From Bolinopsis microptera (lineage: Eukaryota > Ctenophora > Tentaculata > Lobata > Bolinopsidae), in contig NC_087081.1 in assembly GCF_026151205.1 (NCBI RefSeq), positions 18,026,859-18,090,858 of the forward strand: a stretch of DNA of 64,000 nucleotides. The letters are read 5' to 3'. Positions within the stretch are counted from its first letter, which is position 1; each line of letters opens with the position of its first letter. The notes below the pieces were generated by a model. That model did not search any database. It saw only the letters and a program-made list of their open reading frames with translations, and was not told where the DNA came from. This document shows positions 30,051 to 41,435 of the stretch, one piece after another. The position numbers and the translations under genes are program-made.

Positions 30051-30864
30051 AGTTAATCTAATTAACAGCTAGTTAATCTAATTAACCGCTAGTTAATCTA
30101 ATTAACAGCTAGTTAATCTAATTAACAGCTAGTTAATCTAATTAACAGCTAGTTAATCTAATTAACAGCTAGTTAATCTAATTAACAGCTAGTTAATCTA
30201 ATTAACAGCTAGTTAATCTAATTAACAGCTAGTTAATCTAATTAACAGCTAGTTAATCTAATTAACAGCTAGTTAATCTAATTAACAGCTAGTTAATCTA
30301 ATTAACAGCTAGTTAATCTAATTAACAGCTAGTTAATCTAATTAACAGCTAGTTAATCTAATTAACAGCTAGTTAATCTAATTAACAGCTAGTTAATCTA
30401 ATCAACAGCTTGTTAATCTAATCAACAGCTAGTTAATCTAATCAACAGCTAGTTAATCTAATCAACAGCTTGTTAATCTAATCAACAGCTTGTTAATCTA
30501 ATTAACAGCTAGTTAATCTAATTAACAGCTAGTTAATCTAATCAACAGCTAGTTAATCTAATCAACAGCTTGTTAATCTAATCAACAGCTTGTTAATCTA
30601 ATCAACAGCTAGTTAATCTAATTAACAGCTAGTTAATCTAATCAACAGCTAGTTAATCTAATCAACAGCTAGTTAATCTAATCAACAGCTAGTTAATCTA
30701 ATTAACAGCCAGTTAATCTAATTAACAGCTAGTTAATCTAATTAACAGCTAGTTAATCTAATTAACAGCTAGTTAATCAAATTAACAGCTAGTTAATCTA
30801 ACTAACAGCTAGTTAATCTAATTAACAGCTAGTTAATCAAATTAACAGCTAGTTAATCTAATTA
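30051..30864. repeat. 20 bp minisatellite with TAATTA core
   Basis: About 40 copies of the 20-base unit AGTTAATCTAATTAACAGCT. A block of variants (ATCAACAG, TTGTTAATC) lies at about 30400-30690. A few scattered units precede it at 29390-29460. Each unit holds the imperfect palindrome GTTAATCTAATTAAC. Confidence 0.97.
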
Positions 30865-30965
30865 GGCCTCTACGTAATAAACGACCAACCCCCCGCCCCC
30901 CCCCCTCCGTAATCAACCGTGAGCATTTGGAAACCACCCCTCGGCTGATTACGTAATATGTATTG
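30864..30965. mobile_element. Diverged copy of the GATTACGTAATATG-ended MITE
   Basis: TACGTAATAAACGACC, a C-rich tract and CTGATTACGTAATATGT parallel the MITE at 17031-17210. Confidence 0.6.
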
Positions 30966-31126
30966 ATAAAACAGAACGATTAAAGATTAGGCGTATACGA
31001 AAACCGGAAACTTCTCTGATAGAAGACCAGCACATGTATAATGTATATTGTATATGAACCACAACAACACGTAACTGTAAACAACAATTATCCAACCATC
31101 AGGTTAAATTTAAAGATAACGCTTAG

Positions 31127-31878
31127 GGAATAGGGTGCAGTTAGGGAATAGGGTGCAGTTAGGGAATAGGGTGCAGTTAGGGAAAAGGGTGCAGTTAGGG
31201 AAAAGGGTGCAGTTAGGGAATAGGGTGCAGTTAGGGAATAGGGTGCAGTTAGGGAATAGGGTGCAGTTAGGGAATAGGGTGCAGTTAGGGAATAGGGTGC
31301 AGTTAGGGAATAGGGTGCAGTTAGGGAATAGGGTGCAGTTAGGGAATAGGGTGCAGTTAGGGAATAGGGTGCAGTTAGGGAATAGGGTGCAGTTAGGGAA
31401 TAGGGTGCAGTTAGGGAATAGGGTGCAGTTAGGGAATAGGGTGCAGTTAGGGAATAGGGTGCAGTTAGGGAATATGGTGCAGTTAGGGAAAAGGGTGCAG
31501 TTAGGGAATAGGGTGCAGTTAGCGAATAGGGTGCAGTTAGGGAATATGGTGCAGTAAGCGAATAGAGTGCAGTTAGGGAATAGGGTGCAGTTAGGGAAAA
31601 GGGTGCAGTTAGGGAATAGGGTGCAGTTAGCGAATAGGGTGCAGTTAGGGAATATGGTGCAGTTAGGGAATAGGGTGCAGTTAGAGAATAGGGTGCAGTT
31701 AGGGAAAAGGGTGCAGTTAGGGAATAGGGTGCAGTTAGGGAATAGGGTGCAGTTAGGGAATAGGGTGCAGTTAGGGAATAGGGTGCAGTTAGGGAAAAGG
31801 GTGCAGTTAGGGAATAGGGTGCAGTTAGGGAATAGGGTGCAGTTAGGGAATAGGGTGCAGTTAGGGAATAGGGTGCAG
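31127..31878. repeat. 18 bp minisatellite containing TTAGGG
   Basis: About 42 copies of GTGCAGTTAGGGAATAGG with a few variants (GGAAAAGG, TAGCGAAT, AATATGG). Every standard unit carries one TTAGGG. The unit length is a multiple of three, which leaves long open frames encoding a VQLGNR hexapeptide; nothing else supports translation. Confidence 0.97.
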
Positions 31879-31879
31879 C

Positions 31880-32668
31880 TCAGCTGCCCTATGTATCATT
31901 GAGGCTCCACATGTAGCTCCCGGCACTGATTGTACCAATTTAGCACGAGATCTCTGTCACGATGAATAGCACAGGTCGCTCCAATGAAATATTCCGTAGC
32001 AAGGAGCTGCGAACCCAAACCTGCGCTTTAGTACAGAGAATAGTTGGTATAAATAATAATCCTGCCCTCGCTCGCCCCCGGTAGGATGAAACATTTGACT
32101 CAACTTGTGGTTATTCCTGAGTAGCTGGTTATCGTACATCCTCCCTGTGCCACGTGATCAGGCCACGTGACCACGTGATACAGACATGAGATCATGTGAC
32201 TAGATCTCTACCAGCTCATTGGACCACAGCTATCATGGCCCGGTTATGAATAGAACGCACTTCTGACCAGGTAATACCTACCAACAAAAGATAGTTCCTA
32301 TTTTTTTGTTAGCAAATTGTACCGTTTCTGACATTTTTCATTTTTTTCATTGCAATGGAAAATGATAAACGTTGTTTTTATCGGTGTCAATACTTCACCA
32401 CACAACATAATATCACACAATGTTTTCCTAGTAGCTGTAATTTAGAGCTACAAGGAAACGATTATGTCATATGTTGTGTAACATTGCATCCGCCTACCAT
32501 ATTACGTATAAATTTAGGATGCACTTTAGTTTTGACAAGGAATTAAATTTGCAAGATAAGAAAAGAAGGATCTCAGATCATCCTAATCAACCTTATCAGT
32601 GATCACATTGTTTAGGAAAATGTGCTAAGCTTACTTCACATGCCGGCGAGGTGCCAAAAAATGGTTAT
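31880..32668. other. Intergenic stretch, nothing recognised
   Basis: No gene or clear repeat. Three closely spaced CACGTGA sites are at 32152-32188. The 63-residue frame at 32355-32546 has no recognisable features. Confidence 0.4.
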
Positions 32669-34571
32669 GGACACGTTCATTTGAGTTTGAGGATATTGGT
32701 AAATATAAGTGACCCTATTAAAAGGCACAGTGTAGTTGACTTCGTCACACTATGAAATTACTTAAACCCTTGATGGTTAGGATAATCGTCTCATCCTCTA
32801 GGCTAACTTTGTCACATAACGATATCTTAATCAGGTGATAAGATATCGCTTAAATACGGCCGGCACGGAAATGGTTACATTGTCACACTATAAACATGTG
32901 ACGGAGTAAATATGGACCCCTTGCTGCCGTTTTTGACCAAATTTTTGAGTGTCCAGTTGATTGGATGGGTACATATGACCATTACCTACATATTTGACGA
33001 CTTTTTTCGTTAGATGGTGCATTCAGGTTTACTCTGTCACACATTAAAGGGAATATGTGATGAATGTTTAGGGCACCCTGATAAGCAATGTTGAGTAGTG
33101 TAAGTTTATTTGATGGCCTGGAAGTGCTGGGAATTGTTATTATATCATATAGTCGTAAGGAATTAAAACACAGAAGGCACAACCAAGCTTACTTTGTCAC
33201 ATAATCTTGATAATATCTGAACATGTGTGAAATTGAACAAATAATGATATACCAGCTTAAACCCCTTATATTATACGTACTATGGATCAAACAACACTGC
33301 TAGTACCATGCACTAGTCACATAAATCATTATCAGGTGGTAATATGTTAACAGTGTCACAATTAAACTACCGCTACATGGTCAAAAATAGGGTAATTTCG
33401 TCACAAAAAATATTAAAACTCTGTTAGCTCCTTGCTGGCAAAATAACTAGTTTATCGAAATTTTTTTGATGATAAAGTTACATAGTATTCTAATAGAGGT
33501 ATAGTTCTTCAAAATAGGGGCAAGACATGTTTACTTTGTCACATCAGTTATTATAGGAGTTAGGTAATCGTCATCAGATTAAAAGATATTTTTCGTAGTT
33601 TGGATCGATTAATACTTTAATATACCTGTAATAATTCCTATGCCAATTTTAACACACTATCTTGATACTTGCGGGGCAGGGAAAGTTAATTTTGTCACAT
33701 TTTCAATGTCTTTGACAAATTAATCTAAATTTTAAAAATTGAGTTCTTATGTTCTGGACAATATTCTTCCAATCGTTTCTGAAAGAATGTTGAATTCTAA
33801 TAGAGTTATAGATCTTCAAAATAGGGGCAAGACATGTTTACTTTGTCACATCAGTTATTATAAGAGTTATTATAAGAGACTATTTCATTCTATAATCATT
33901 GTTTTTAATCTATTTACGATTTCGTATAATTTTTTGTGACAATGTAAACATCAACTGATCTTAACTTGCATCAACTACATTGTCATCATATAAAATTTTC
34001 CCGCCTTTCAAACCAAAATCAGATATAAATTATTCGCCCAAAATTTTAAAATTCATATATTGTGACAGAATTAACATCATTTCCCAATAACCAAGTGCCT
34101 GTATTAGCTAACTATTCAAAATAACATATTTTAGGGCTATGCTTGGTAGAGCAACCATAAAATAATGAGTTGAAAGGGTTTTTAGGACACCTCACAGTAG
34201 AATAGAGGTATGGTATCATGAGTGTGACAAAGTTACCCAAATATTGCCTTGTAACCGTTCGATCCGTGCCCATTAACCAATGTTGTATCATAATTGTTAG
34301 ATTGACCTAATTTACTATATTTCAGACCAAGGAATGATAATTAGACAACTGCAGTTAACTAAGTCACACAAAATGTGACATTTGAAACATTATAGTGCCT
34401 AACAAAAATAGATTTTCTTTCTGAGCGGTGCATATGGGAGTATGGGTTACGTGGCTTATGTTCAGAACTTCTGAACGTGCTAGGTTAATAGATGTCAAAA
34501 TTAAGCCACTATCGTCAAAAACGCTATTATTTTTGTTTACCAATATCCTCAAACTCAAATGAACGTGTCCT
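32669..34571. mobile_element. 1.9 kb inverted-repeat element with GTCACA subterminal repeats
   Basis: A 35-base end starting GGACACGTTCATTTGAGTTT at 32669 is perfectly inverted and ends at about 34571. Both flanks carry TTAT, a possible short target duplication. Inside, a motif close to TTTACTTTGTCACA recurs near 32740, 32805, 32875, 33028, 33190, 33315, 33350, 33395, 33530, 33688 and 33837. In inverted form it occurs near 33935, 34060, 34222 and 34370. A block of about 80 bases (33488-33565) is repeated at 33793-33870. No transposase frame is present. Subterminal motif arrays are known in CACTA-type elements, but the termini do not begin with CACTA. Confidence 0.85.
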
Positions 34572-34756
34572 TATACTTATATACTATAATCAATAATCAT
34601 AGATAATAATTGTACTTGATAATAGATGGTAATTTTTATCATCAAGTACAATTTGCCGCGGATATTTCTTTTCCTCAAACTACTTCTACTAGTGTTTACA
34701 CACTACTAGCCGTTAAACTGTTATACTAATTGAATTCTCACAGAAACTGTAAAATA

Positions 34757-37700
34757 ATGGACAACCCAGTATCTGTTATAAACGATAGTATAACTGAGAT
34801 GACCGGACTGACCTCGCCCACTATTTGGGGACACTTCTCATCCCAACCTACTCTTACAGAATTAGTTCGACTGGGTAATTTTTGCTTGTTGTTCAAGTAA
34901 ATTTCTTAGGAGTAAGCAAGATGATTTAACCAAAGAAAGTCATCAAAGACAAAGTACTTTTGACTTTTTAAGGACTTTGATTTACACTAATTCCTTTTAA
35001 TCTAATTCACCAGCAATTTCTATCGCAACTCTACCTCCCCCAGGGATAGCGAACGAAGAACCTGACTACATAATAGATCCAGTGTATTCAAGATATCAAG
35101 ACCCATCTCCTTGGAATGATGTAGCGACTGTGGGCCACACCAAAATGGACCAGGTAATTATCAGAAACCATCAAATCGTGGAGCTTTAAAGACTGCTTTA
35201 TAAATATGAGTGGTCGCCGATTTTTCAACGGAGTATCATTTTAAAACAAAACTACCCGAAATTTTCGTCTATATACCGAACAAGGGCATCTTGTGATTTT
35301 GTGTTTTGGAAAAAATAAAGCTTACTTTTGGCTTGGATACATTTATTAAGTTAGATAAATTTGCAAGTGCGACAATTTTTCGATTTTGGCCAGAAAACAA
35401 TTTTCCGGGCTGTGATTATTCAAGGTTCGGCACCAATTTACCACCAACTAGTGTCTACCTCCTGACAAAAGTAAAATGTTTTCCCTCAATATGGTCCTAG
35501 AAACCTTATCCTGGCTGAGAATCCCAATAATCGGGTTATTTTCCCCAGAAACCCAAGTTTTGTGATTTCCCCAGAAACCCAAGTTTTGTGATTTTATACA
35601 AAATCTCAACAAAATAACGACCCTCAAATAACTACAGCAAAATCAAAAATGGCCGTTAAAAATATAGTATTATAAATTTGCAAGCTTTTTAGCAATCATA
35701 AGAACAACTCACCACTGCCAGCCAAAGCAAAAATAATCGTGATTTTACTCATTTTCGACGTGTATGAATATCATGTTAACCCAATAATGGAGTTATTGAA
35801 CGACATATACATGACCCGTGACAATTTGACTCCCCAACAACGTACTGCTCTTAAATCATTAAAATCTTAGAAATCTGAATTAAAATTTCTCCGATAAGGG
35901 CAACGCAACTGTGGTGTTAACCCACGAACAATACATAAATAAAGTTAATGATTACCTAATTGAACAAAGACCCCACACAATCCGTCACCTCCAAACTGCA
36001 CAAAGTCCTCAAGAAACTTCACAACGACAAAAAGATCACGACAGACCACCTCAACAAGATGCGAAACTTTCACCCAAGATGGCCTCAACTCTACGGACAA
36101 CCTAAGATCCGTAAACCTGGCGCATCCATCTGTCTCGTAGTTAGTTTTTACAACAATCCCCTTCAAGCGCTCCACAAAGTCCTCGCTATAGTCCTAAAAC
36201 CCCTAGCTCAGAATCCCCATACACCTCAAAGACTCCTCAGACTTCAAGCACCGATTCGACTCCTCCCTCAACCCCTCATACTCCTATCCCCCTCCCTAGA
36301 CGTTAACAGCCTCTACACCTCCTGTGACATGCGCATGGCCCTTAAGACAGTCATCACATCCTACGAACAGAACCCCACTCTCCTCCCCTCCAACCTCACC
36401 ACCACCACCATAGGATCCCTCATCAACTTTTGCCTTGACAACTCCTACCTCGAATTCAACGCCTCCTTTATTCCCAAGATGAAGGTGGCACCATGGGCTC
36501 CCCCCTCATCGTAAAACTAGCAGAAATAAGCCTAGCAGAAATATAATCCTTAGCGCTCTCCTCATGTCCTGATCCTCCTCATACCTACTCCCACTTCGTT
36601 GACGATGGACTCGGCTCCCTTAGAGACAGACAGCACGCAGAATCCTTCCTCACCTTCCTCAACTCCCTCACCGAAGACCTCAAATTCACTCAAGAACACC
36701 CTTCATCCAACGACCCATACCTTTCCTCGACGTCCTCATCCACCCTGACAAGTCCACCTCAGTCTACAGAAAACCCACGCACACCAACCTCTACAGTAAG
36801 TATTCCTCCTGCACCACCAATTCCTCCAAGAACGCTGTCATCCGATCCCTCACCAGAAGAGCCTACAACATCTGTTCACCTCAACACCTCGAAGATGAAC
36901 TACAGACTGTCAGACACGTTTGCCTTTAGAACGGCTTTCCACCCCTTCGCATCACCACCATCATGGACGAAGTTCACCACAAATTCAATCCTCAGCATCA
37001 TTCAACCGACAGACCAGAGATCACGCACTCAGCGTTCCCCTTCCTTTCCATCCCTCACTCTCCAAACCTATCTCCAAGATACTCGGAGAACACGACATCA
37101 AAGTGACCCACTCATCAGCCACTACTCTCCACAACCTCCTCACCAAGACGAATACCACACCGCCCACTCAACTCACTCCTAACACCATCTACGAGATATC
37201 CTGCTCACAATGTCCCTCCAAGTATACCGGACAGACCTACAGACCCCTGATCCACCGCATGAAAGAACACGAACGATGTTACAGACTCAACAACGCCATT
37301 GACGAATCCACAGACAGGATCAAATCCGCCCCCGCCCATCATGCCCTGACCACTGGACATTCCATCTCCTGGAACAAAATATAAGTCCTCAAATCCCACA
37401 CAAAACGATCTCAACTTGACCTGACAGAACACGCCGCTATTCAGATAAGACAACCCTCCATGAACAGAACTGACCGTGCCCCCAAATGTAGCTCACTATG
37501 GGACCTCATACTTACCAAGATTGCTTCATCCCTCAAGACCAGGCCATCTGGCATTTCCTCTTCATTTACCTCACAAGCCTAGTTTTTATTTTGAATGTTA
37601 TTGTAATGTAAACTTAAAACATTTTTCCACCCTCACCACTCCACCCTTGCACTCCATCATATATAATCAACCCTTCACAACACCATCCCCAGCTGAAGAC

Positions 37701-40700
37701 GATTTACACATGTTTTTTGAAAGCTCCTGCTAAACAAACTTTTCGTATCACTTATATGTTTTAAATAATCCCCCTCCAGCAATAATGGAGTCTTTTTAAT
37801 CTGGTCAATAAAATCGCGGCTATCTTACCATATATTATAGTGTAAACTACTAGTAGTTTTTAATGAGTCAATCAATTTTCACTAATCATTTTTTACTAAC
37901 CACTAAAGTGACAACTTTTTCCAGGCCCACACTCAAGCCCAGTTCCTGGAACAGAACGATATGACAATGATCCCACTTTCAGAACATTCCATTCCTCCGG
38001 AATCTCTGGCGTATTTGGTGGAGGATGATAACTCGTACCTGAGACTAGAACAGGACTTATCTTCTGATAGTCCAGTAGATGTGATTGGAGATGACACGTT
38101 AGATACTGTGGCGGTGTCCATGTTTAGCAAGTTATCCTCTGTTCCCCAGATGTTTGGGAACTCGCAGCTTTACAATGGGCACTCCCTTCATTCTATCTCA
38201 CAACACTCTAACTTAAACTCTCAACACGCTCCTTGCTCTAAACCGCTCACCAGTCTGCAGCCTCATTTCTCTAAACCCTTTCCAGTACTTCAGACCCACA
38301 TTTCCTGTTCTAAACCCAACACTTTGCCTGCCTTGCAACCCCACCTGCCCTGCTCCAAACAAAGCACCGTAGTTAATCTCCAGCAGACACTTCTTTCATG
38401 CTCCAAGACCAACTCTCCTAATTATCTCGCCGATCAAGAACTGGTAGCGGGACGTACTGTATTCCCTCATTTGCAGTCTCACGTGACGTCACGAGATTCT
38501 CTGCTAACGTCACGTGATGCAGTGATCACCTCGCAGGGACAGAGAAATGCATTTCCACAGTTGCAGTCTATATCAGATCACAGGTTCTCGCTACAGAAAC
38601 TACTAGGCTTCGGGACTCCTGAACACCAGCAAAACTTGAGAGTCCTGGCAGGAGGCCAGAGACCAGTTATCAGCAGGTGCATAAACCCTAACTTCAGCAC
38701 TCAGAATAACGTTTCTTTTCAAAGGTTAGTCACTGTTATGACGTCACTGAGTCCTGTAGTAATGTGCAAAAAATGTTAAAGTGAGATCAAGTTGTTGATT
38801 TCTTTATGGTTATAGCTAATTGCCCCCCCCCTGTAAGTGTGGTCCCCTGCTGTAAGTGTGGTCCCCTGCTGTAAGTGTGGTCCCCTGCTGTAAGTGTGGT
38901 CCCCTGCCGTTAGTGTGGTCCCCTGCCGTTAGTGTGGGCCCCTGCTGTAAGTGTGGTCCCCTGCTGTGAATATGCCCCCTGCTGTAAGTGTGGTCCCCTG
39001 CTGTAAGTGTGGTCCCCTGCTGTAAGTGTGGTCCCCTGCTGTAAGTGTGGTCCCCTGCTGTAAGTGTGGTCCCCTGCTGTAAGTGTGGTCCCCTGCTGTA
39101 AGTGTGGGCCCCTGCTGTAAGTGTGATCCCCTGCTGTAAGTGTGGTCCCCTGCTGTAAGTGTGGGCCCCTGCTGTAAGTGTGGTCCCCTGCTGTAAGTGT
39201 GGTCCCCTGCTGTAAGTGTGGTCCCCTGCTGTAAGTGTGGGCCCCTGCTGTAAGTGTGATCCCCTGCTGTAAGTGTGGTCCCCTGCTGTAAGTGTGGTCC
39301 CCTGCTGTAAGTGTGGGCCCCTGCTGTAAGTGTGGTCTTCTGCTGTGAATATGCCCCCTGCTGTAAGTGTGGTCCCCTGCTGTGAATACTGAATAGGCCC
39401 CCCTGCTGTAAGTGTGGGCCCCTGCTGTAAGTGTGGTCCCCTGCTGTGAATATGCCCCCTGCTGTAAGTGTGGTCCCCTGCTGTAAGTGTGGTCCCCTGC
39501 TGTAAGTGTGGTCCCCTGCTGTAAGTGTGGTCCCCTGCTGTAAGTGTGGTCCCCTGCTGTAAGTGTGGTCCCCTGCTGTAAGTGTGGTCCCCTGCTGTAA
39601 GTGTGGTCCCCTGCTGTAAGTGTGGTCCCCTGCTGTAAGTGTGGTCCCCTGCTGTAAGTGTGGGCCCCTGCTGTAAGTGTGATCCCCTGCTGTAAGTGTG
39701 GTCCCCTGCTGTAAGTGTGGTCCCCTGCTGTAAGTGTGGGCCCCTGCTGTAAGTGTGGTCCCCTGCTGTGAATATGCCCCCTGCTGTAAGTGTGGTCCCC
39801 TGCTGTAAGTGTGGTCCCCTGCTGTGAATACTGAATAGGCCCCCCTGCTGTAAGTGTGGTCCCCTGCTGTAAGTGTGCTCCCCTGCTGTAAGTGTGGTCC
39901 CCTGCTGTAAGTGTGGTCCCCTGCTGTAAGTGTGGTCCCCTGCTGTGAATACTGAATAGGCCCCCCTGCTGTAAGTGTGGTCCCCTGCTGTAAGTGTGGT
40001 CCCCTGCTGTAAGTGTGGTCCCCTGCTGTAAGTGTGGTCCCCTGCTGTAAGTGTGGTCCCCTGCTGTGAATACTGAATAGGCCCCCCTGCTGTAAGTGTG
40101 GTCCCCTGCTGTAAGTGTGGTCCCCTGCTGTAAGTGTGGTCCCCTGCTGTAAGTGTGGTCCCCTGCTGTAAGTGTGGTCCCCTGCTGTGAATACTGAATA
40201 GGCCCCCCTGCTGTAAGTGTGGTCCCCTGCTGTAAGTGTGGTCCCCTGCTGTAAGTGTGGTCCCCTGCTGTAAGTGTGGTCCCCTGCTGTAAGTGTGGTC
40301 CCCTGCTGTGAATACTGAATAGGCCCCCCTGCTGTAAGTGTGGTCCCCTGCTGTAAGTGTGGTCCCCTGCTGTAAGTGTGGTCCCCTGCTGTAAGTGTGG
40401 TCCCCTGCTGTAAGTGTGGTCCCCTGCTGTAAGTATGCCCCCCTGCTGTAAGTGTGGTCCCCTGCTGTAAGTGTGGTCCCCTGCTGTAAGTATGCCCCCC
40501 TGCTGTAAGTGTGGTCCCCTGCTGTGAATATGCCCCCTGCTGTAAGTGTGGTCCCAAGCTGTGAGTTTTGCTAAGTGACTGAATGACGCCACCTGACACG
40601 AAACCCTTTCAGGATCAGACAAGATATAAGACCAGTATTGCCAGAGAAGACAGAAACGAAGAGAAAATACGTTAAGAGAATGTCTAAAGACGAACAGATA

Positions 40701-41088
40701 CAGAAAGGAAACAATCTCTGGCAGTTCTTGATGAGACTTCTCGGTTTGTAACTCATATTTCTCCTACTCCCTCTACATACACCAGAGTATAGGGACCACT
40801 GCGTACATTGTTTTCAATTCAATACCTTTTGCCAGAATATGAAGTCAAACAATTTTAGGATCCCACACGGATATAGCTGCGTGGACAGGTAACGACCTGG
40901 AGTTCCGTATAGTTAACAAAGAAGAGATAGCCAGAAGGTGGGGGATTATAAAGAACAGGGAGAAGATGAACTTCGACAAGTTCTCCAGAGCACTGAGATA
41001 CTACTACAACAAGAGGATTCTCATCCACAATCCTCAATGTAGACTCACTTACTGCTTCATGAGACGACCCACTGACCCTGTTAGTTAA
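34757..41088 (+). CDS. ETS-domain transcription factor, five exons
   Basis: Exons are 34757-34874, 35014-35153, 37925-38724, 40613-40743 and 40859-41088, with GT/AG borders and matching phases (1, 0, 2, 1), giving 472 residues from ATG to TAA. Residues 1-353 are a low-complexity regulatory region with acidic patches and many S, Q, H and L residues; repeated PHxxCSKxxT-like segments lie in exon 3. A basic stretch (KTETKRKYVKR, 365-375) precedes the ETS DNA-binding domain at about 387-466: NNLWQFLMRLL, AWTGNDLEF, EEIARRWGIIKN, then FSRALRYYYNKRIL, with the conserved tryptophans at 389, 405 and 424 and recognition-helix arginines at 440 and 443. The domain shares features with the PEA3/ETV and ERF/ETV3 groups, so I give no symbol. 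It ends soon after the domain. Introns 2 and 3 hold a Penelope-like element and a minisatellite; the end of the last exon is triplicated downstream. Confidence 0.88.
35770..37580 (+). pseudogene. Penelope-like retroelement, RT and GIY-YIG endonuclease, frameshifted
   Basis: Plus-strand fragments in several frames give the PLE order. At about 35800-35940: NLTPQQRTALKSLK, then GNATVVLTHEQYINKVNDYL. At 35960-36514: PQLYGQPKIRKPGASI, SLDVNSLYTSCDM, NFCLDNSYLEFN. At about 36590-36900: YSHFVDDGLGSLRD in the motif C position (VDD), then PFLDVLI and VYRKPTHTNLYSKYSS. At 36920-37384: YEISCSQCPSKYTGQTYRPL with HRMKEHERC and APAHHALTTGHSI, which is the GIY-YIG-type endonuclease with its C-terminal histidine. 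The C-terminus continues to about 37560 (LTEHAAIQIRQPSMNRTDRA). Frameshifts and stops make this copy inactive. It lies sense-strand in intron 2 of the ETS gene. Confidence 0.85.
38826..40558. repeat. 19 bp minisatellite in ETS intron 3
   Basis: Roughly 85-90 copies of a 19-base unit, TGTAAGTGTGGTCCCCTGC. Variants include GGGCCCC, TGATCCCC and a shorter TGAATATGCCCCC unit. In 39380-40440 a TGAATACTGAATAGG variant recurs, at about 121-122 base spacing over four successive intervals (about 39948 to 40312), forming a higher-order repeat. On the gene's strand every standard unit carries GTAAGT. Confidence 0.97.
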
Positions 41089-41435
41089 ATAATACTATTA
41101 TTAAGTGTGACGTCATGACACGTGGTGTGACGTCATGACACGTGGTGTGACGTCATGACACTCAATGTAGACTCACTTACTGCTTCATGAGACGACCCAC
41201 TGACCCTGTTAGTTAAATAATACTATTATTAAGTGTGACGTCATGACACGTGGTGTGACGTCATGACACGTGGTGTGACGTCATGACACGTGGTGTGACG
41301 TCATGACACGTGGTGTGACGTCATGACACGTGGTGTGACGTCATGACACGTGGTGTGACGTCATGACACTCAATGTAGACTCACTTACTGCTTCATGAGA
41401 CGACCCGCTGACCCTGTTAGTTCAATAATACTATT
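41034..41435 (+). repeat. Triplicated end of the last ETS exon interleaved with 20 bp units
   Basis: A segment starting CTCAATGTAGACTCACTTAC and ending after GTTAGTTAAATAATAC occurs at 41034 (the coding copy with stop), 41161 and 41369. Copies 1 and 2 are followed by 3 and about 7 units of the TGTGACGTCATGACACGTGG minisatellite. The downstream copies lie in the 3' UTR or beyond and differ from the first by few bases. Confidence 0.93.

Noticed and set aside
31135-31902. Plus-strand frames of 140 and 111 residues with VQLGNR repeats
   Set aside because: They are pure 18 bp minisatellite; the frame stays open only because the unit is a multiple of three.
36895-37453. Additional overlapping frames (95 residues plus strand, 82 residues minus strand)
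   Set aside because: They overlap the recognisable Penelope-like GIY-YIG frame and show no family of their own.
38910-40622. Two minus-strand open frames of 556 and 570 residues
   Set aside because: They translate the 19 bp minisatellite, which lacks stops on that strand; the peptide is a 19-residue repeat of the same DNA unit and lies antisense in an ETS intron.
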